DNA from: Methanolobus profundi
GTDB taxonomy: Archaea; Halobacteriota; Methanosarcinia; Methanosarcinales; Methanosarcinaceae
Assembly: GCF_900114835.1 (NCBI RefSeq)
Contig: NZ_FOUJ01000006.1
Location: 145,064-201,755 of the forward strand
DNA: 56,692 nucleotides
Reading direction: 5' to 3'
Under the pieces are notes generated by a model. The model made no database searches and was not told the DNA's origin. It saw nothing but the letters and a program-made list of their open reading frames with translations. Made by a program: the position numbers and the translations under genes. Of this stretch, positions 32,744-41,109 are shown piece by piece (the first letter of the stretch is position 1; the number at the start of each line of letters is the position of its first letter).

Positions 32744-33752
32744 TTTCGATCACCTCGAACTTAAGGGAGGATGGGATCTTGTCCATTATATTCCTGTAGA
32801 TCTTTTCAGGAAGGGACATGGTTCCAAATGATGCAGGCATGGTATTGATCTCAATATAAGAACCGACACAGTTCGCAAGGAAGATACCGTAGAACACTCC
32901 GTCAACATAGTTGCTGAAGTATCCGTAAATGAAAACCAGTACACCACAGACAATACCATAGACGATACGTCCTTTCTTGGTCACCGGCGAGGTTGGTGTG
33001 TCAGTTGCAATGAAGAGGATCCCAAAGAATGTCGCACCTATCATCGCATATGGGAGTTCAGGGCTCATATCAAGGAAAGTGAAGAGCTGTGACATGTACA
33101 TCAAAGGATTGAGCACGCCTTCATGGATAAGAGCTGTAACACCGGAAATGAACAACATTATCTGAGGTAATGCGACCATTGTTGCAAAGAATGCAACAGG
33201 GACCCTCCAGTCCACATATCTCTTGTATATGAGATACAGACCCCCAATAAGGAGAATAGGAGAAACACCTACCATCAGACCTGCACCGTTCTCAAGTAAA
33301 AGATCAGAGAACTGACCTACATGAGGTATAGAAGCAGGGGTCATATATGCAGACCAGGCACTTCTGATAAACACCCATGACACAAGGACAGGGTTGAATA
33401 TGTAAGAACCAACGCCTCCAAAGACGTGTTTACCAACAGCAATAGCAAAGAAGCCACCAACAACAGGTATCCATAAAGGAGCATCTGTTGGGATGAGAAG
33501 TGCAAGCATGAGTCCTACAAGGGCTGCATGTCCATCAGCAATGGTCACTTTCTTCTTGGTGATCGTCTGTATTCCAAATTCTGTTGCTACGGCAGCCACT
33601 ACTGATGCAATGATAATACCAAGTGCGGGAATACCAAAGAAGTAGATCGCTGCCAGACACAATGGAAGCAGAGCGATTATTTTACTAATATTCAAAGTTT
33701 TGAAATCTAATCTTGTTTTCTTATGAGGGGGAGCTGAAAGAGTATATGTCAT
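32736..33752 (-). CDS. rnfD: Rnf complex membrane subunit RnfD
   Basis: The protein has 338 residues with about nine to ten TM segments and belongs to the NqrB/RnfD family. ATDTPTSPVTKKGR is the conserved loop near the end of the membrane domain. In the family this subunit binds flavin and belongs to the ion-translocating core. The start is two bases downstream of rnfC. Confidence 0.94.
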   Translation of the reverse strand: MTYTLSAPPHKKTRLDFKTLNISKIIALLPLCLAAIYFFGIPALGIIIASVVAAVATEFGIQTITKKKVTIADGHAALVGLMLALLIPTDAPLWIPVVGGFFAIAVGKHVFGGVGSYIFNPVLVSWVFIRSAWSAYMTPASIPHVGQFSDLLLENGAGLMVGVSPILLIGGLYLIYKRYVDWRVPVAFFATMVALPQIMLFISGVTALIHEGVLNPLMYMSQLFTFLDMSPELPYAMIGATFFGILFIATDTPTSPVTKKGRIVYGIVCGVLVFIYGYFSNYVDGVFYGIFLANCVGSYIEINTMPASFGTMSLPEKIYRNIMDKIPSSLKFEVIENE

Positions 33753-33754
33753 TT

Positions 33755-35104
33755 TTACTCACCTCCACAGCCACAGCCAAGTTTCAGATTGGATGATTCT
33801 TTTGCAGGCATATCCGAATAGGCCATCTCTATAGCATCTTTTGCATATCTGATAAGCTGTAATATGTATATCTTCGATGGACAGACCGCTGCACAGTCAC
33901 CACATTCGATGCAGTTCTCCACGTGTATCTGTCTGCACTCATCGAACCGACCCTGATCAGCCATAACAGCAAGACGGGCAGGTATGAGCTCCACAGGACA
34001 GACATCCACACAACGTGCACAGTGGATACATTCCATAGATTCGTCCCTTATGACCTCCTCAGGTTTCTGCAGAGAGATCCTGGTAGTTCCTTTTGTTACA
34101 GGGACCTGATCTGTGTACTGGGCCACACCGGACCTCACACCATTTGCGATTATCTTACCAATATCACCAGTGTGACCGTAGTGGTCTATAACATCCTTGA
34201 AAGGAGTACCGATCTTTACAGATATGTATTCCATCTTGTCAGAAACACCTTCTACTGATACAACAGTATCAAAGAATGGCTTTCCTTCATTAACAGCATC
34301 ATAAAGAGCTTTGGCGGACTTGATACCACATACTGCAACACCTACATCCGTAGGATCACAGCCGATCTTGACCTTCCTTCCAGTTACATTATATGTAAAG
34401 AAGTTGAGGATCCTTTTACCATAGATACGCTTCTGGGACAGGACAACTATGTCAGAGTTCTGTTCCCTGTAATAGTACCCTACCTTACGGCTGCCTACCA
34501 ATGGAGCTACCCTGAGCTTCTTCTTATCTACTTCGATACCTTCGAAAGCATCTATGGATTCCTTGTCATCGTCCCTAAGCACGATGGCTCCCTTTTTGGC
34601 ACCTGCTGCCTTCATGAGCAGTTTCAGAGCATCCATTACCTGGGACGCATATTCCTTAGGTGTCTTGAAAGTACCACCGATCCATTCAGAAGAGGTAGCA
34701 TTGATAAGTACTGTATCTATCTTCTTGCCCTTTGGCTTGAGAACAGTATGAGTAGGCACCCCATAATGTTCCACAATACCTGATTCCTTTATGAACTCTG
34801 CAAGTTTCTCGGGTTTGAGGTCCTTGCAGGGGGTGAACGGAACGGACTCATTACTGTCCTCAGGCTGGATGACAACGCTCATTGCCTTGTTACCATCCGG
34901 ATGAGCAGACTCTTCAACAGCAATGACCTCACCACAGACACTTGAGTGAACTGCTGATGAGTAGTATTCCTTGCTCTCACCAATCTTCTGCCCAATGAGA
35001 ACCCTGTCCCCTTTCTTTACAAGAGGTTCACAGACAGCACCTCTGTGCTGCCTGAGTGGAATTATGATCTTTTCCGGTAATTTATCTAGTGTTTTTATCT
35101 CCAC
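33755..35104 (-). CDS. rnfC: Rnf complex subunit RnfC
   Basis: The protein has 449 residues. An N-terminal barrel-sandwich region (LVKKGDRVLIGQKIGESKEY) and an SLBB-like region precede two 4Fe-4S motifs, CIHCARCVDVCP and CIECGDCAAVCP. The last residues, KLGCGCGGE, add a Cys-rich tail. RnfC is the peripheral subunit on the electron-input side. In methanogens it lacks NADH input and likely works with ferredoxin. It starts 12 bases after the cytochrome gene. Confidence 0.95.
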   Translation of the reverse strand: MEIKTLDKLPEKIIIPLRQHRGAVCEPLVKKGDRVLIGQKIGESKEYYSSAVHSSVCGEVIAVEESAHPDGNKAMSVVIQPEDSNESVPFTPCKDLKPEKLAEFIKESGIVEHYGVPTHTVLKPKGKKIDTVLINATSSEWIGGTFKTPKEYASQVMDALKLLMKAAGAKKGAIVLRDDDKESIDAFEGIEVDKKKLRVAPLVGSRKVGYYYREQNSDIVVLSQKRIYGKRILNFFTYNVTGRKVKIGCDPTDVGVAVCGIKSAKALYDAVNEGKPFFDTVVSVEGVSDKMEYISVKIGTPFKDVIDHYGHTGDIGKIIANGVRSGVAQYTDQVPVTKGTTRISLQKPEEVIRDESMECIHCARCVDVCPVELIPARLAVMADQGRFDECRQIHVENCIECGDCAAVCPSKIYILQLIRYAKDAIEMAYSDMPAKESSNLKLGCGCGGE

Positions 35105-35116
35105 TTTACCAACTCC

Positions 35117-36676
35117 TTAGAACGCAGGCTCCTTTTCTACTTCAGTAGGCTTTGCGCCTGGGATGGTCACATCTATTGTCTTGGCGGAGAAATCTGTTGG
35201 CGGAACGGTTTCAGCCGGATCAGACTCATAGCCCAGTGATTGCCAGTTGATAACCGGCACAGTGGTATGACAGACAGAACAATCCTGAGTCTCGTTTCCA
35301 AAGTGAATGTCCTGGAGTGTCTCTGAAGCAGATGCTCCGTGACAGTCCGCACATTCAAGAGGATCTGCAAGACCCGTATCAGCGCTTACAATATTGTGGC
35401 TTACCTGATAGTACATCTCAACGTATCTGAGAACTGCATCCGGATAATCAGGTGTTCCATCACCATTGCCGTCATATGAACGCATCTCATCTGCGGTCAC
35501 TGAACCATCTCCATCTGCATCGGCACTGAGCACTTCAGCAGGAGCTATCGGATCACCGATCACGGAACTGCTGTTTGGATCAGCAACTACTTCTGCATCC
35601 AGACCTGCATCCCACCAGACACCGGTGATGATATTGAATGGCTTGAGAACTGAATCTTCCTCACGTTCCTGGACAGTTGGTAAAAGGTCGTAATAAACAC
35701 CTTCTGACCATGAAAGTGAAGGGGAGAACTCTGTTTCATAGATGACATCCTCACGAACACCGTTCGCCCAGCTGAACTCCTTTATTACCGGAGTGCCTGT
35801 GGTGTCAGTTCCTGGAAGTGTGGGTATGTGACATGACTCACAACTGAGGAAGTCAAGGTGAGCATCGACCATTCCACCATGTGATATGCCTTCGTGACAT
35901 CCTGATGAATCACAGTCCTTCACGCTTGCCTCTACATCCATATGAACGGACTCTGAAGCAAACAGGTATTCACGGCCACCGATCTGATGTTCTTCGGTCT
36001 CGTGGCATTCCTGACAATCCACATCATCGTGGACATCATATGAGGCAGAATCCTCAAGTGTCCATGCGACAGCAGTTGTTGCGAGGTCACCTGTATGACA
36101 GTTGCTTCCACAAAGAGCCTTGTTCGGTGCACCATTGACCTCGTCATGCACTTCGGTCACAAGTGGTAGTGGTGCCAGGACATCAAGCAGATAACTTGCT
36201 ACATACAATGGTTCTTTCTGTAATTCTGCTCTTGATTCCTCGATAGCAGCATCGTTGGCATTTGAGAAGTCGCCTGAAGCTATGCTTTCTGCACGTGCTT
36301 CAAAGTCATATCCTCCGACCTGCTCGTGGCATATCATACAGTCGATATCCACACCATAGTCAGCCATGTAACCGCCACCAGGGTGAACCTGCCCATAGGT
36401 CACAGCCATGGTATCTTGGTCAATGCTGTCAGCATCAACACCATAGTCCATGATGGATGACCACTTCTTGAGGTCCTGCTCTACATGGTATGAACCGGAG
36501 ACTTCCTCGTAGACACCTGCGTGACATCCACTACATGAACTGTCAGACCATTTCTGTTCGGTCATGTAATGAGTGGACATAGCTTCATTGCCGCTGTAAC
36601 CAATATAGGCATACACACCGGCAGCTGCGAACATCACAACGAGGAGGCCGATAAGAATAGCATTCATTTTAGCCAT
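35117..36676 (-). CDS. mmcA: Multiheme c-type cytochrome of the Rnf complex (MmcA-like)
   Basis: The protein has 519 residues with an N-terminal hydrophobic signal/anchor (ILIGLLVVMFAAAGVYAYIG). I count six CxxCH motifs (CSGCH, CMICH, CQECH, CESCH, CADCH, CSVCH), one CxxxCH (CGSNCH) and one CxxxxCH (CDSSGCH), eight candidate heme sites. Between the sixth and seventh lies an EF-hand-like segment, DADGDGSVTADE followed by DGNGDGTPDYPD. The cytochrome sits outside the membrane and links Rnf to methanophenazine or to extracellular acceptors in Methanosarcina. It is the second gene of the operon. Confidence 0.93.
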   Translation of the reverse strand: MAKMNAILIGLLVVMFAAAGVYAYIGYSGNEAMSTHYMTEQKWSDSSCSGCHAGVYEEVSGSYHVEQDLKKWSSIMDYGVDADSIDQDTMAVTYGQVHPGGGYMADYGVDIDCMICHEQVGGYDFEARAESIASGDFSNANDAAIEESRAELQKEPLYVASYLLDVLAPLPLVTEVHDEVNGAPNKALCGSNCHTGDLATTAVAWTLEDSASYDVHDDVDCQECHETEEHQIGGREYLFASESVHMDVEASVKDCDSSGCHEGISHGGMVDAHLDFLSCESCHIPTLPGTDTTGTPVIKEFSWANGVREDVIYETEFSPSLSWSEGVYYDLLPTVQEREEDSVLKPFNIITGVWWDAGLDAEVVADPNSSSVIGDPIAPAEVLSADADGDGSVTADEMRSYDGNGDGTPDYPDAVLRYVEMYYQVSHNIVSADTGLADPLECADCHGASASETLQDIHFGNETQDCSVCHTTVPVINWQSLGYESDPAETVPPTDFSAKTIDVTIPGAKPTEVEKEPAF

Positions 36677-36687
36677 ATTTACCTCTC

Positions 36688-37092
36688 TCAGTTCTCCGCA
36701 ACTTCTTCAAGCTGCCTGACAACAACGATGATGTTGTTCCTCAGATCCTGCTCATTTGTTATCTTCATGTCTTTTGAAACGTATTTATCGATCTCAAAAG
36801 ACTTGCGCACTACACGTACATTAAAATCAAAGACCTTATCGAGAAGACCCTTTTGCGGGGTGATCCCTAAAAAGTCCACATCCATATGATTGCCAAGTAC
36901 ATTTGCTTTCAGTTCAATCTTGTCGAGAGAAGAACCTGGTTTCACGTAAATTATGTGATGTTTTACAAAACCAAAGTGTTTCTCAATACCTCTCCAACCG
37001 TACTCTTCCATTAGTTGATGAAGGGCGACTACAAGGTACTTATCCTTGCTTGAACTTGTTCCCGTACCTGAACCTGTGCTGGGATTGCTCAT
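36688..37092 (-). CDS. Uncharacterised first gene of the Rnf operon
   Basis: I do not recognise this protein of 134 residues. The first ~15 residues are a Ser/Thr/Gly-rich linker (MSNPSTGSGTGTSSS). The rest is a compact alpha/beta domain (YLVVALHQLMEEYGWRGIEK, KANVLGNHMDVDFLGITPQ) without signal peptide, TM helix or cysteine, so it is cytosolic. AAGGA lies about 12 bases before the ATG. It ends 11 bases before mmcA and is therefore almost surely cotranscribed. A role in regulating or assembling the cytochrome or Rnf complex can only be guessed from position. Confidence 0.75.
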   Translation of the reverse strand: MSNPSTGSGTGTSSSKDKYLVVALHQLMEEYGWRGIEKHFGFVKHHIIYVKPGSSLDKIELKANVLGNHMDVDFLGITPQKGLLDKVFDFNVRVVRKSFEIDKYVSKDMKITNEQDLRNNIIVVVRQLEEVAEN

Positions 37093-37199
37093 TCTACTAC
37101 TTCCTTCAGATGAATATAATAACTAATACAGAAGGAAATTGGCTTCCTTCTTTTCCGCGGTACATAAGTTTAATATTTAGTTATATCTTTTCATACAGC
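37093..37199. promoter_or_regulatory. Divergent promoter region rnf operon / apbE
   Basis: On the plus strand TAATATTTAG at 37171-37180 lies about 25 bases before the apbE ATG. On the minus strand TTATTATATTCA (37111-37122) lies about 25 bases before the first rnf-operon gene. Both spacings suggest very short or absent leaders. The shared 107 bases could let one regulator control both units. Confidence 0.5.
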
Positions 37200-38222
37200 A
37201 TGAGGTATAAAACTGTTGCCATTGTACTGATAGCGTTTTTCACAGTATTATTCATGATAGATCATGTTTCTGACCTTGGTCCCGCTGACCCTATTGAGGA
37301 CCAGAGTTACTCACAAACCAGAAGCCTGATGGACACTACTATCACAATATCAGTGGTCGGTAACAACGAAACCCATGCATTGGAAGTGATCGACAATGCT
37401 TTTGAAAAAATGTACTATGTTGACGAGATAATGAACAACTATGATAATGACAGCGAGATCGCCGTACTCAATAAAGAAAGTGCCGTGTATGATGCTGATC
37501 AGGAACTCATCTACGTCATCAACCGTTCCAAATATTACTCAGAGGTCAGCGGAGGTGCCTTTGACATCTCTATACAGCCAATACTCAGCCTCTGGGCAAG
37601 CAAATACAGCCCAGGAGGAACATATCTGGACCCCACACCTGAAGAGATAAATGAGACACTTGAACTCGTTAACCATTCAGCGATCCTCGTGGAAGGCAAT
37701 AACATAATCCTCGAAGAAGATATGGCAATAACACTTGGCGGTGTTGCAAAAGGATATGCAGTTGACCTGGCGATCGATTCCATGATGAATGATGGCATAA
37801 CGTCCGGATTCGTGAACGCAGGCGGAGATGGAAGATATATAGGTACCAAACCTGATGGCAGCATGTGGAGAGTAGGATTACAGAACCCGGAGAAAAGTGA
37901 AGATGCGGTCACCATAATGGACATTCAGGACATGGCTGTTGCCACAAGTGGAAATTATGAACGTTATTTCAGTGATGCTGCAAAGGTCTCGCACATAGCA
38001 GACCCAAGAACCGGATATTCTTCACAGAACCTCATCAGCGCAACTGTGATAACAGACACTGCAATGGATGCAGATGCTCTGGCAACTGCTGTATTCGTAC
38101 TGGGTGAGAATGACGGAATGGAAATGATAGAAGAGCTAGAAGGAGTGGAGTGCCTGCTGATCACCCCGGATAAGAATATCGTTCGCTCCAGTGGTTTCTC
38201 TGGTTATGAGATAAAAGAGTGA
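37200..38222 (+). CDS. apbE: FAD:protein FMN transferase (ApbE)
   Basis: The protein has 340 residues, with a signal/anchor helix (TVAIVLIAFFTVLFMI) and the ApbE fold: GGAFDISIQPILSLW, GGVAKGYAVDLAIDSM, NAGGDGRYIG and ATSGNYERYF with the Mg/FAD residues. It attaches FMN to a threonine of partner proteins, here most likely RnfG (and perhaps RnfD), encoded divergently. The frame is open further upstream, but ATG 37200 begins the signal peptide and lies about 25 bases past a TATA box, which fits a leaderless message. The mature enzyme would act on the outer face of the membrane, where RnfG is flavinylated. Confidence 0.93.
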   Translation: MRYKTVAIVLIAFFTVLFMIDHVSDLGPADPIEDQSYSQTRSLMDTTITISVVGNNETHALEVIDNAFEKMYYVDEIMNNYDNDSEIAVLNKESAVYDADQELIYVINRSKYYSEVSGGAFDISIQPILSLWASKYSPGGTYLDPTPEEINETLELVNHSAILVEGNNIILEEDMAITLGGVAKGYAVDLAIDSMMNDGITSGFVNAGGDGRYIGTKPDGSMWRVGLQNPEKSEDAVTIMDIQDMAVATSGNYERYFSDAAKVSHIADPRTGYSSQNLISATVITDTAMDADALATAVFVLGENDGMEMIEELEGVECLLITPDKNIVRSSGFSGYEIKE

Positions 38223-38252
38223 AAATGATGCCTGATATCCACAGCAGGACAT

Positions 38253-38795
38253 CTATTGCAGACTTACCTCATGAAGGGTCTCATATACAGGACCCTGCGG
38301 GGTTAGTACGCTCTTTTTAAGTTTAACAGAATCGACCTGCATCTCCCCTATATCAACATCCTTCAACTCATCGAGCAGTTCAAGGAAATCTGCCTTCTTC
38401 TTCTTGGGAAGGTACTTTACCCGTGCAAGGGTCGCATGTGCGCTGAAATTGTGCAGGTTCGGTTCGAGTTCGAACGAAGAAAGAGAATCGTTGATCGACC
38501 CATAAAGGTCAGCGAAGTTCCCTTCACATCCAAGCCATATAACCTTTGCAAACTTTGGTTTCGGAAATACACCGAGCCCTTTTACATGACCTTTAAAGGG
38601 TTCGCACTTCACCGAATCAAGGGCTTTGGAAATATCAGGGATCTTTTCATCAGGGACCTCACCCAGAAATTTCATTGTAATGTGAACTATACCGGGATCT
38701 ACAAATTTGAACTTAAAATCATCGAACTTTGACTGGACATCGGCTATATTATCATGCAACTCCACAGGGAGATCTACCGCAACAAAAGTTCTCAC
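38253..38795 (-). CDS. thpR: RNA 2',3'-cyclic phosphodiesterase (ThpR / LigT)
   Basis: The protein has 180 residues with the two HxT motifs of the 2H phosphoesterase superfamily (HITM and HATL). RTFVAVDLPVELHDNI is the typical N-terminus. It opens 2',3'-cyclic phosphates on RNA ends. I start it at GTG 38795 because GGTGAT lies seven bases upstream; a longer reading from TTG 38810 would place the ribosome-binding site inside the gene. It converges with apbE and diverges from the diadenylate cyclase gene. Confidence 0.9.
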   Translation of the reverse strand: MRTFVAVDLPVELHDNIADVQSKFDDFKFKFVDPGIVHITMKFLGEVPDEKIPDISKALDSVKCEPFKGHVKGLGVFPKPKFAKVIWLGCEGNFADLYGSINDSLSSFELEPNLHNFSAHATLARVKYLPKKKKADFLELLDELKDVDIGEMQVDSVKLKKSVLTPQGPVYETLHEVSLQ

Positions 38796-38921
38796 CAAAC
38801 CTATCACCAATTACCATTTATATTGGAGACATAAATTAATATCGCTACTGAGCAAGTTTATTTATAAAATAGCAGTATATAATATACTACTATCAGGTAG
38901 TTTTATTGCTGCTATATAACT

Positions 38922-38927
38922 GAGGGG
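38922..38927 (+). promoter_or_regulatory. Ribosome-binding site deciding the dacZ start
   Basis: GAGGGG is five bases before CTG 38933 and more than 230 bases before the first ATG of the frame. It overlaps the in-frame TGA that ends any upstream extension. Confidence 0.6.
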
Positions 38928-38932
38928 ATAAT

Positions 38933-39805
38933 CTGGACAGTACAGAAGTAGTTGTCAATACTGCTATAAGGCTCGCAGAAGAACTGCGTTCAAAGGCCAT
39001 AATAATAGCAGGGGAACTCAATAGTAACATAATAGAGACATCCATCCCTGTCTACTTTGCAAGCCGCAAACAAAAGAACCTTATCGACCATCTGGTAGCA
39101 AGCAGCAGAACAAAGGAAGAAAGGTCAAAAGAAACGCTGGACAGGATCCATCAACAGGCTACAGGGATGATCGAGCACGTAGAAAATGCCTCTGCAATAG
39201 AGTTCATAATGGACGAAGTAGAAGAAGGCACGATCATTGGCATGATCGAAAGCAAAGATTCCTATGCGATCGTTGTCCATGACCTTTCTGATAATCAGAT
39301 GGTCAGGACACTGAAAGAATGCGAGGAAAGGATATCTGCAGAAATGCTTCGTGTCATAATGAAAGTGGCCTTTGACATATCCAATACCGGCCGTGAAGGA
39401 AAACAGATCGGCACGGCATTTATCGTTGGAGATGTGGAAGAGGTCATGATGCGCTCTCACCAGATGATCCTTAATCCATATACCGGCCAGGAAGATGAGG
39501 ATAAGAACATACTTGATAAAAAGAACTGGGAATCTGTGAAAGAGTTTGCTCAACTTGATGGTGTGTTCGTCATCTCAGAAGAAGGGATGATAGAGGCTGC
39601 CGGCAGATACCTGGATGTCGATGCAAGGGATATATCTGTAGAAAAAGGACTTGGCGGGCGTCATGTCTCTGCTGCTGCTATCACAAGAGATACTGTATCG
39701 ATCGCAATAACAGTTTCAGAATCCGGCGGAGTTATCCACATATACATGGATGGAAAGGAACTTCTCCACATAGAATCCGCTCAAAGGGCAATTCGTCTGA
39801 ATTGA
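38933..39805 (+). CDS. dacZ: Diadenylate cyclase (DisA_N domain, DacZ-like)
   Basis: The protein has 290 residues when started at CTG 38933. An N-terminal helical/alpha-beta region (VNTAIRLAEELRSKAIII) leads into the DisA_N domain: LDGVFVISEEGMIEAAGRYL near residue 209 and KGLGGRHVSAAAITRDT near 243. Both fit c-di-AMP synthases, although canonical DGA/RHR read DGV/RHV here. An N-terminal reading from ATG 39167 would remove 78 residues of clearly coding sequence. No ATG, GTG or TTG precedes it; TGA 38921-38923 is the upstream stop. GAGGGG (38922-38927) stands five bases before CTG 38933, so a CUG start is likely. c-di-AMP in archaea is linked to osmotic balance. Confidence 0.85.
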   Translation: MDSTEVVVNTAIRLAEELRSKAIIIAGELNSNIIETSIPVYFASRKQKNLIDHLVASSRTKEERSKETLDRIHQQATGMIEHVENASAIEFIMDEVEEGTIIGMIESKDSYAIVVHDLSDNQMVRTLKECEERISAEMLRVIMKVAFDISNTGREGKQIGTAFIVGDVEEVMMRSHQMILNPYTGQEDEDKNILDKKNWESVKEFAQLDGVFVISEEGMIEAAGRYLDVDARDISVEKGLGGRHVSAAAITRDTVSIAITVSESGGVIHIYMDGKELLHIESAQRAIRLN

Positions 39806-40083
39806 TGAGTAAGCAAAATATCCATTTGATCAACACTTTCCCCTTGTAACATGGTAAGATGATTGATGGATATGCCAATTTTTCAACATATTCTATTTTT
39901 CTTTGCATTGCCACTTATTCGGCACCGTGCAGTTATAATAAAAATTAAGCATCCGCTTCCAACAAAAATAAAGAAGTTCGATCGTAATACACCGAGAATC
40001 TTTTCTATTACCATACAGCATTAATATAGCTTCATCCCATACCATAAAAAGAGAACCTAATTTATGTATTGGGAGTGATACCT
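39806..40083. other. Intergenic region with inverted repeat
   Basis: No gene is visible in these 278 bases. ATATCCAT (39818-39825) and ATGGATAT (39866-39873) form an inverted repeat around a 40-base spacer just after dacZ, possibly a terminator. The remainder is AT-rich leader of the glutaredoxin gene. Confidence 0.35.
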
Positions 40084-40455
40084 TTGAATGTTAAAAAGAT
40101 CATAGACAGTGCTCAGAAATTTGTCCAGAGCAGTATGGAACCAATGGGAAATGATACTGATAAGAAGACAGATGAAAAGGCAACTAATATAGAGACAGAT
40201 GCTTCAGGCAAAATAGTTACAATATATGCCCTGAGTACCTGCCCCTGGTGCAAAAAGACCAGGAAGTTCTTCACAGAAAAGGGAGCAACTATCGATTATA
40301 TAGAGTACGATAAAGCTGATGAAGAAACACGTAAGCATATAGAAGAAGACTGTAGATCCTTTATGGATGAACTGGGCTTTCCTGTTGTAAAGATCGATGA
40401 AGAAGCAGTGGTCGGTTACAACACAAAGAAATATTCGGATCTCCTGAACAAGTAA
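40084..40455 (+). CDS. Glutaredoxin-like protein
   Basis: The protein has about 123 residues. A charged N-terminal extension (about 1-45) precedes a thioredoxin-fold domain with the redox motif TCPWCKKTRKF and the cis-Pro motif GFPVVKID. It probably reduces disulfides or adducts in the cytosol. TTG 40084 is preferred over TTG 40069, because GGAGTGAT lies between them at correct spacing for the second. Confidence 0.85.
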   Translation: MNVKKIIDSAQKFVQSSMEPMGNDTDKKTDEKATNIETDASGKIVTIYALSTCPWCKKTRKFFTEKGATIDYIEYDKADEETRKHIEEDCRSFMDELGFPVVKIDEEAVVGYNTKKYSDLLNK

Positions 40456-40470
40456 AGAGTTCATCAAAAC

Positions 40471-40497
40471 AAAAAAAGTTGCCGGCAAGTTGCCGGC
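40471..40497. terminator. Hairpin between convergent genes
   Basis: Two copies of TTGCCGGCA enclose a short loop; GCCGGC at 40481-40486 pairs with GCCGGC at 40492-40497. The flanking A run (40471-40478) reads as a T tract on the minus strand, so it is a good terminator for the acetate-transporter gene and possibly for both genes. Confidence 0.6.
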
Positions 40498-40533
40498 ATG
40501 ATATTCTGAAATTCTGTTCTATTATTGATCTGT

Positions 40534-41109
40534 TCACTCAGGTGCACACAATCCTGGGCAGCTGAGGTTTGCTACTTCCATCATGATAAGTGCGACAGCT
40601 GTGTAAAGTGCTGCAAGACCAAGAAGAAGGGTTATTATTCCTGCGACCATTCCTCCGACAAGAGCGATACTGAAGAATGTGAGATCAAGGAATATGAAGG
40701 TCACTATAATTGCCTTCAAGCCGATCTTAAATGTTACAATGGTCAACAAGGATGCTATTATGCCCCATACTATAAGGTACCAGAAACCTGCGCTGGTGCT
40801 CATAGGGTCCATTACTCCACCAAACATTCCAATGGATGTTATTATCTGTATAAGTGCCCAGGAGAACCAGAACAATGCAAATGCACCGAATGCAGATGCA
40901 CCAAATGTGTCTCCCTTTTTCCATAGTTCCAAACTTGCGATTAGCTGGGCAAATCCACCAAGGAATATTGCTGTTGAGATTACCATTACAGCACCCTCAA
41001 TAACTCCCATGATCATCAATCCAAGGAATGTAGCTGCGAATCCAAGCCCAAAGAATCCCAATGGAGCTGGACTTGCTGTTGTGTCTTTGATTATTACTTC
41101 TCCTTCCAT
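40534..41109 (-). CDS. GPR1/FUN34/YaaH-family transporter (acetate/succinate permease-like)
   Basis: The protein has 191 residues, six TM segments, and the family signature near the N-terminus (ASPAPLGFFGLGFAATFLGL, compared with the NPAPLGL motif). Members form hexameric anion channels for acetate or succinate. In a methanogen it may move acetate, but the substrate is inferred. GTGATTAAACT precedes the ATG. The C-terminus contains two cysteines (LSCPGLCAPE). Its promoter probably lies in the long gap upstream (AATTATAC near 41140). Confidence 0.88.
   Translation of the reverse strand: MEGEVIIKDTTASPAPLGFFGLGFAATFLGLMIMGVIEGAVMVISTAIFLGGFAQLIASLELWKKGDTFGASAFGAFALFWFSWALIQIITSIGMFGGVMDPMSTSAGFWYLIVWGIIASLLTIVTFKIGLKAIIVTFIFLDLTFFSIALVGGMVAGIITLLLGLAALYTAVALIMMEVANLSCPGLCAPE

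Noticed and set aside
36903-37199. Extension of apbE 99 codons upstream
   Set aside because: The extension runs antisense through the first Rnf-operon gene and precedes a clear signal peptide at ATG 37200 with its own TATA box.
40069-40083. TTG 40069 as start of the glutaredoxin gene
   Set aside because: GGAGTGAT immediately after it is better placed to serve TTG 40084.
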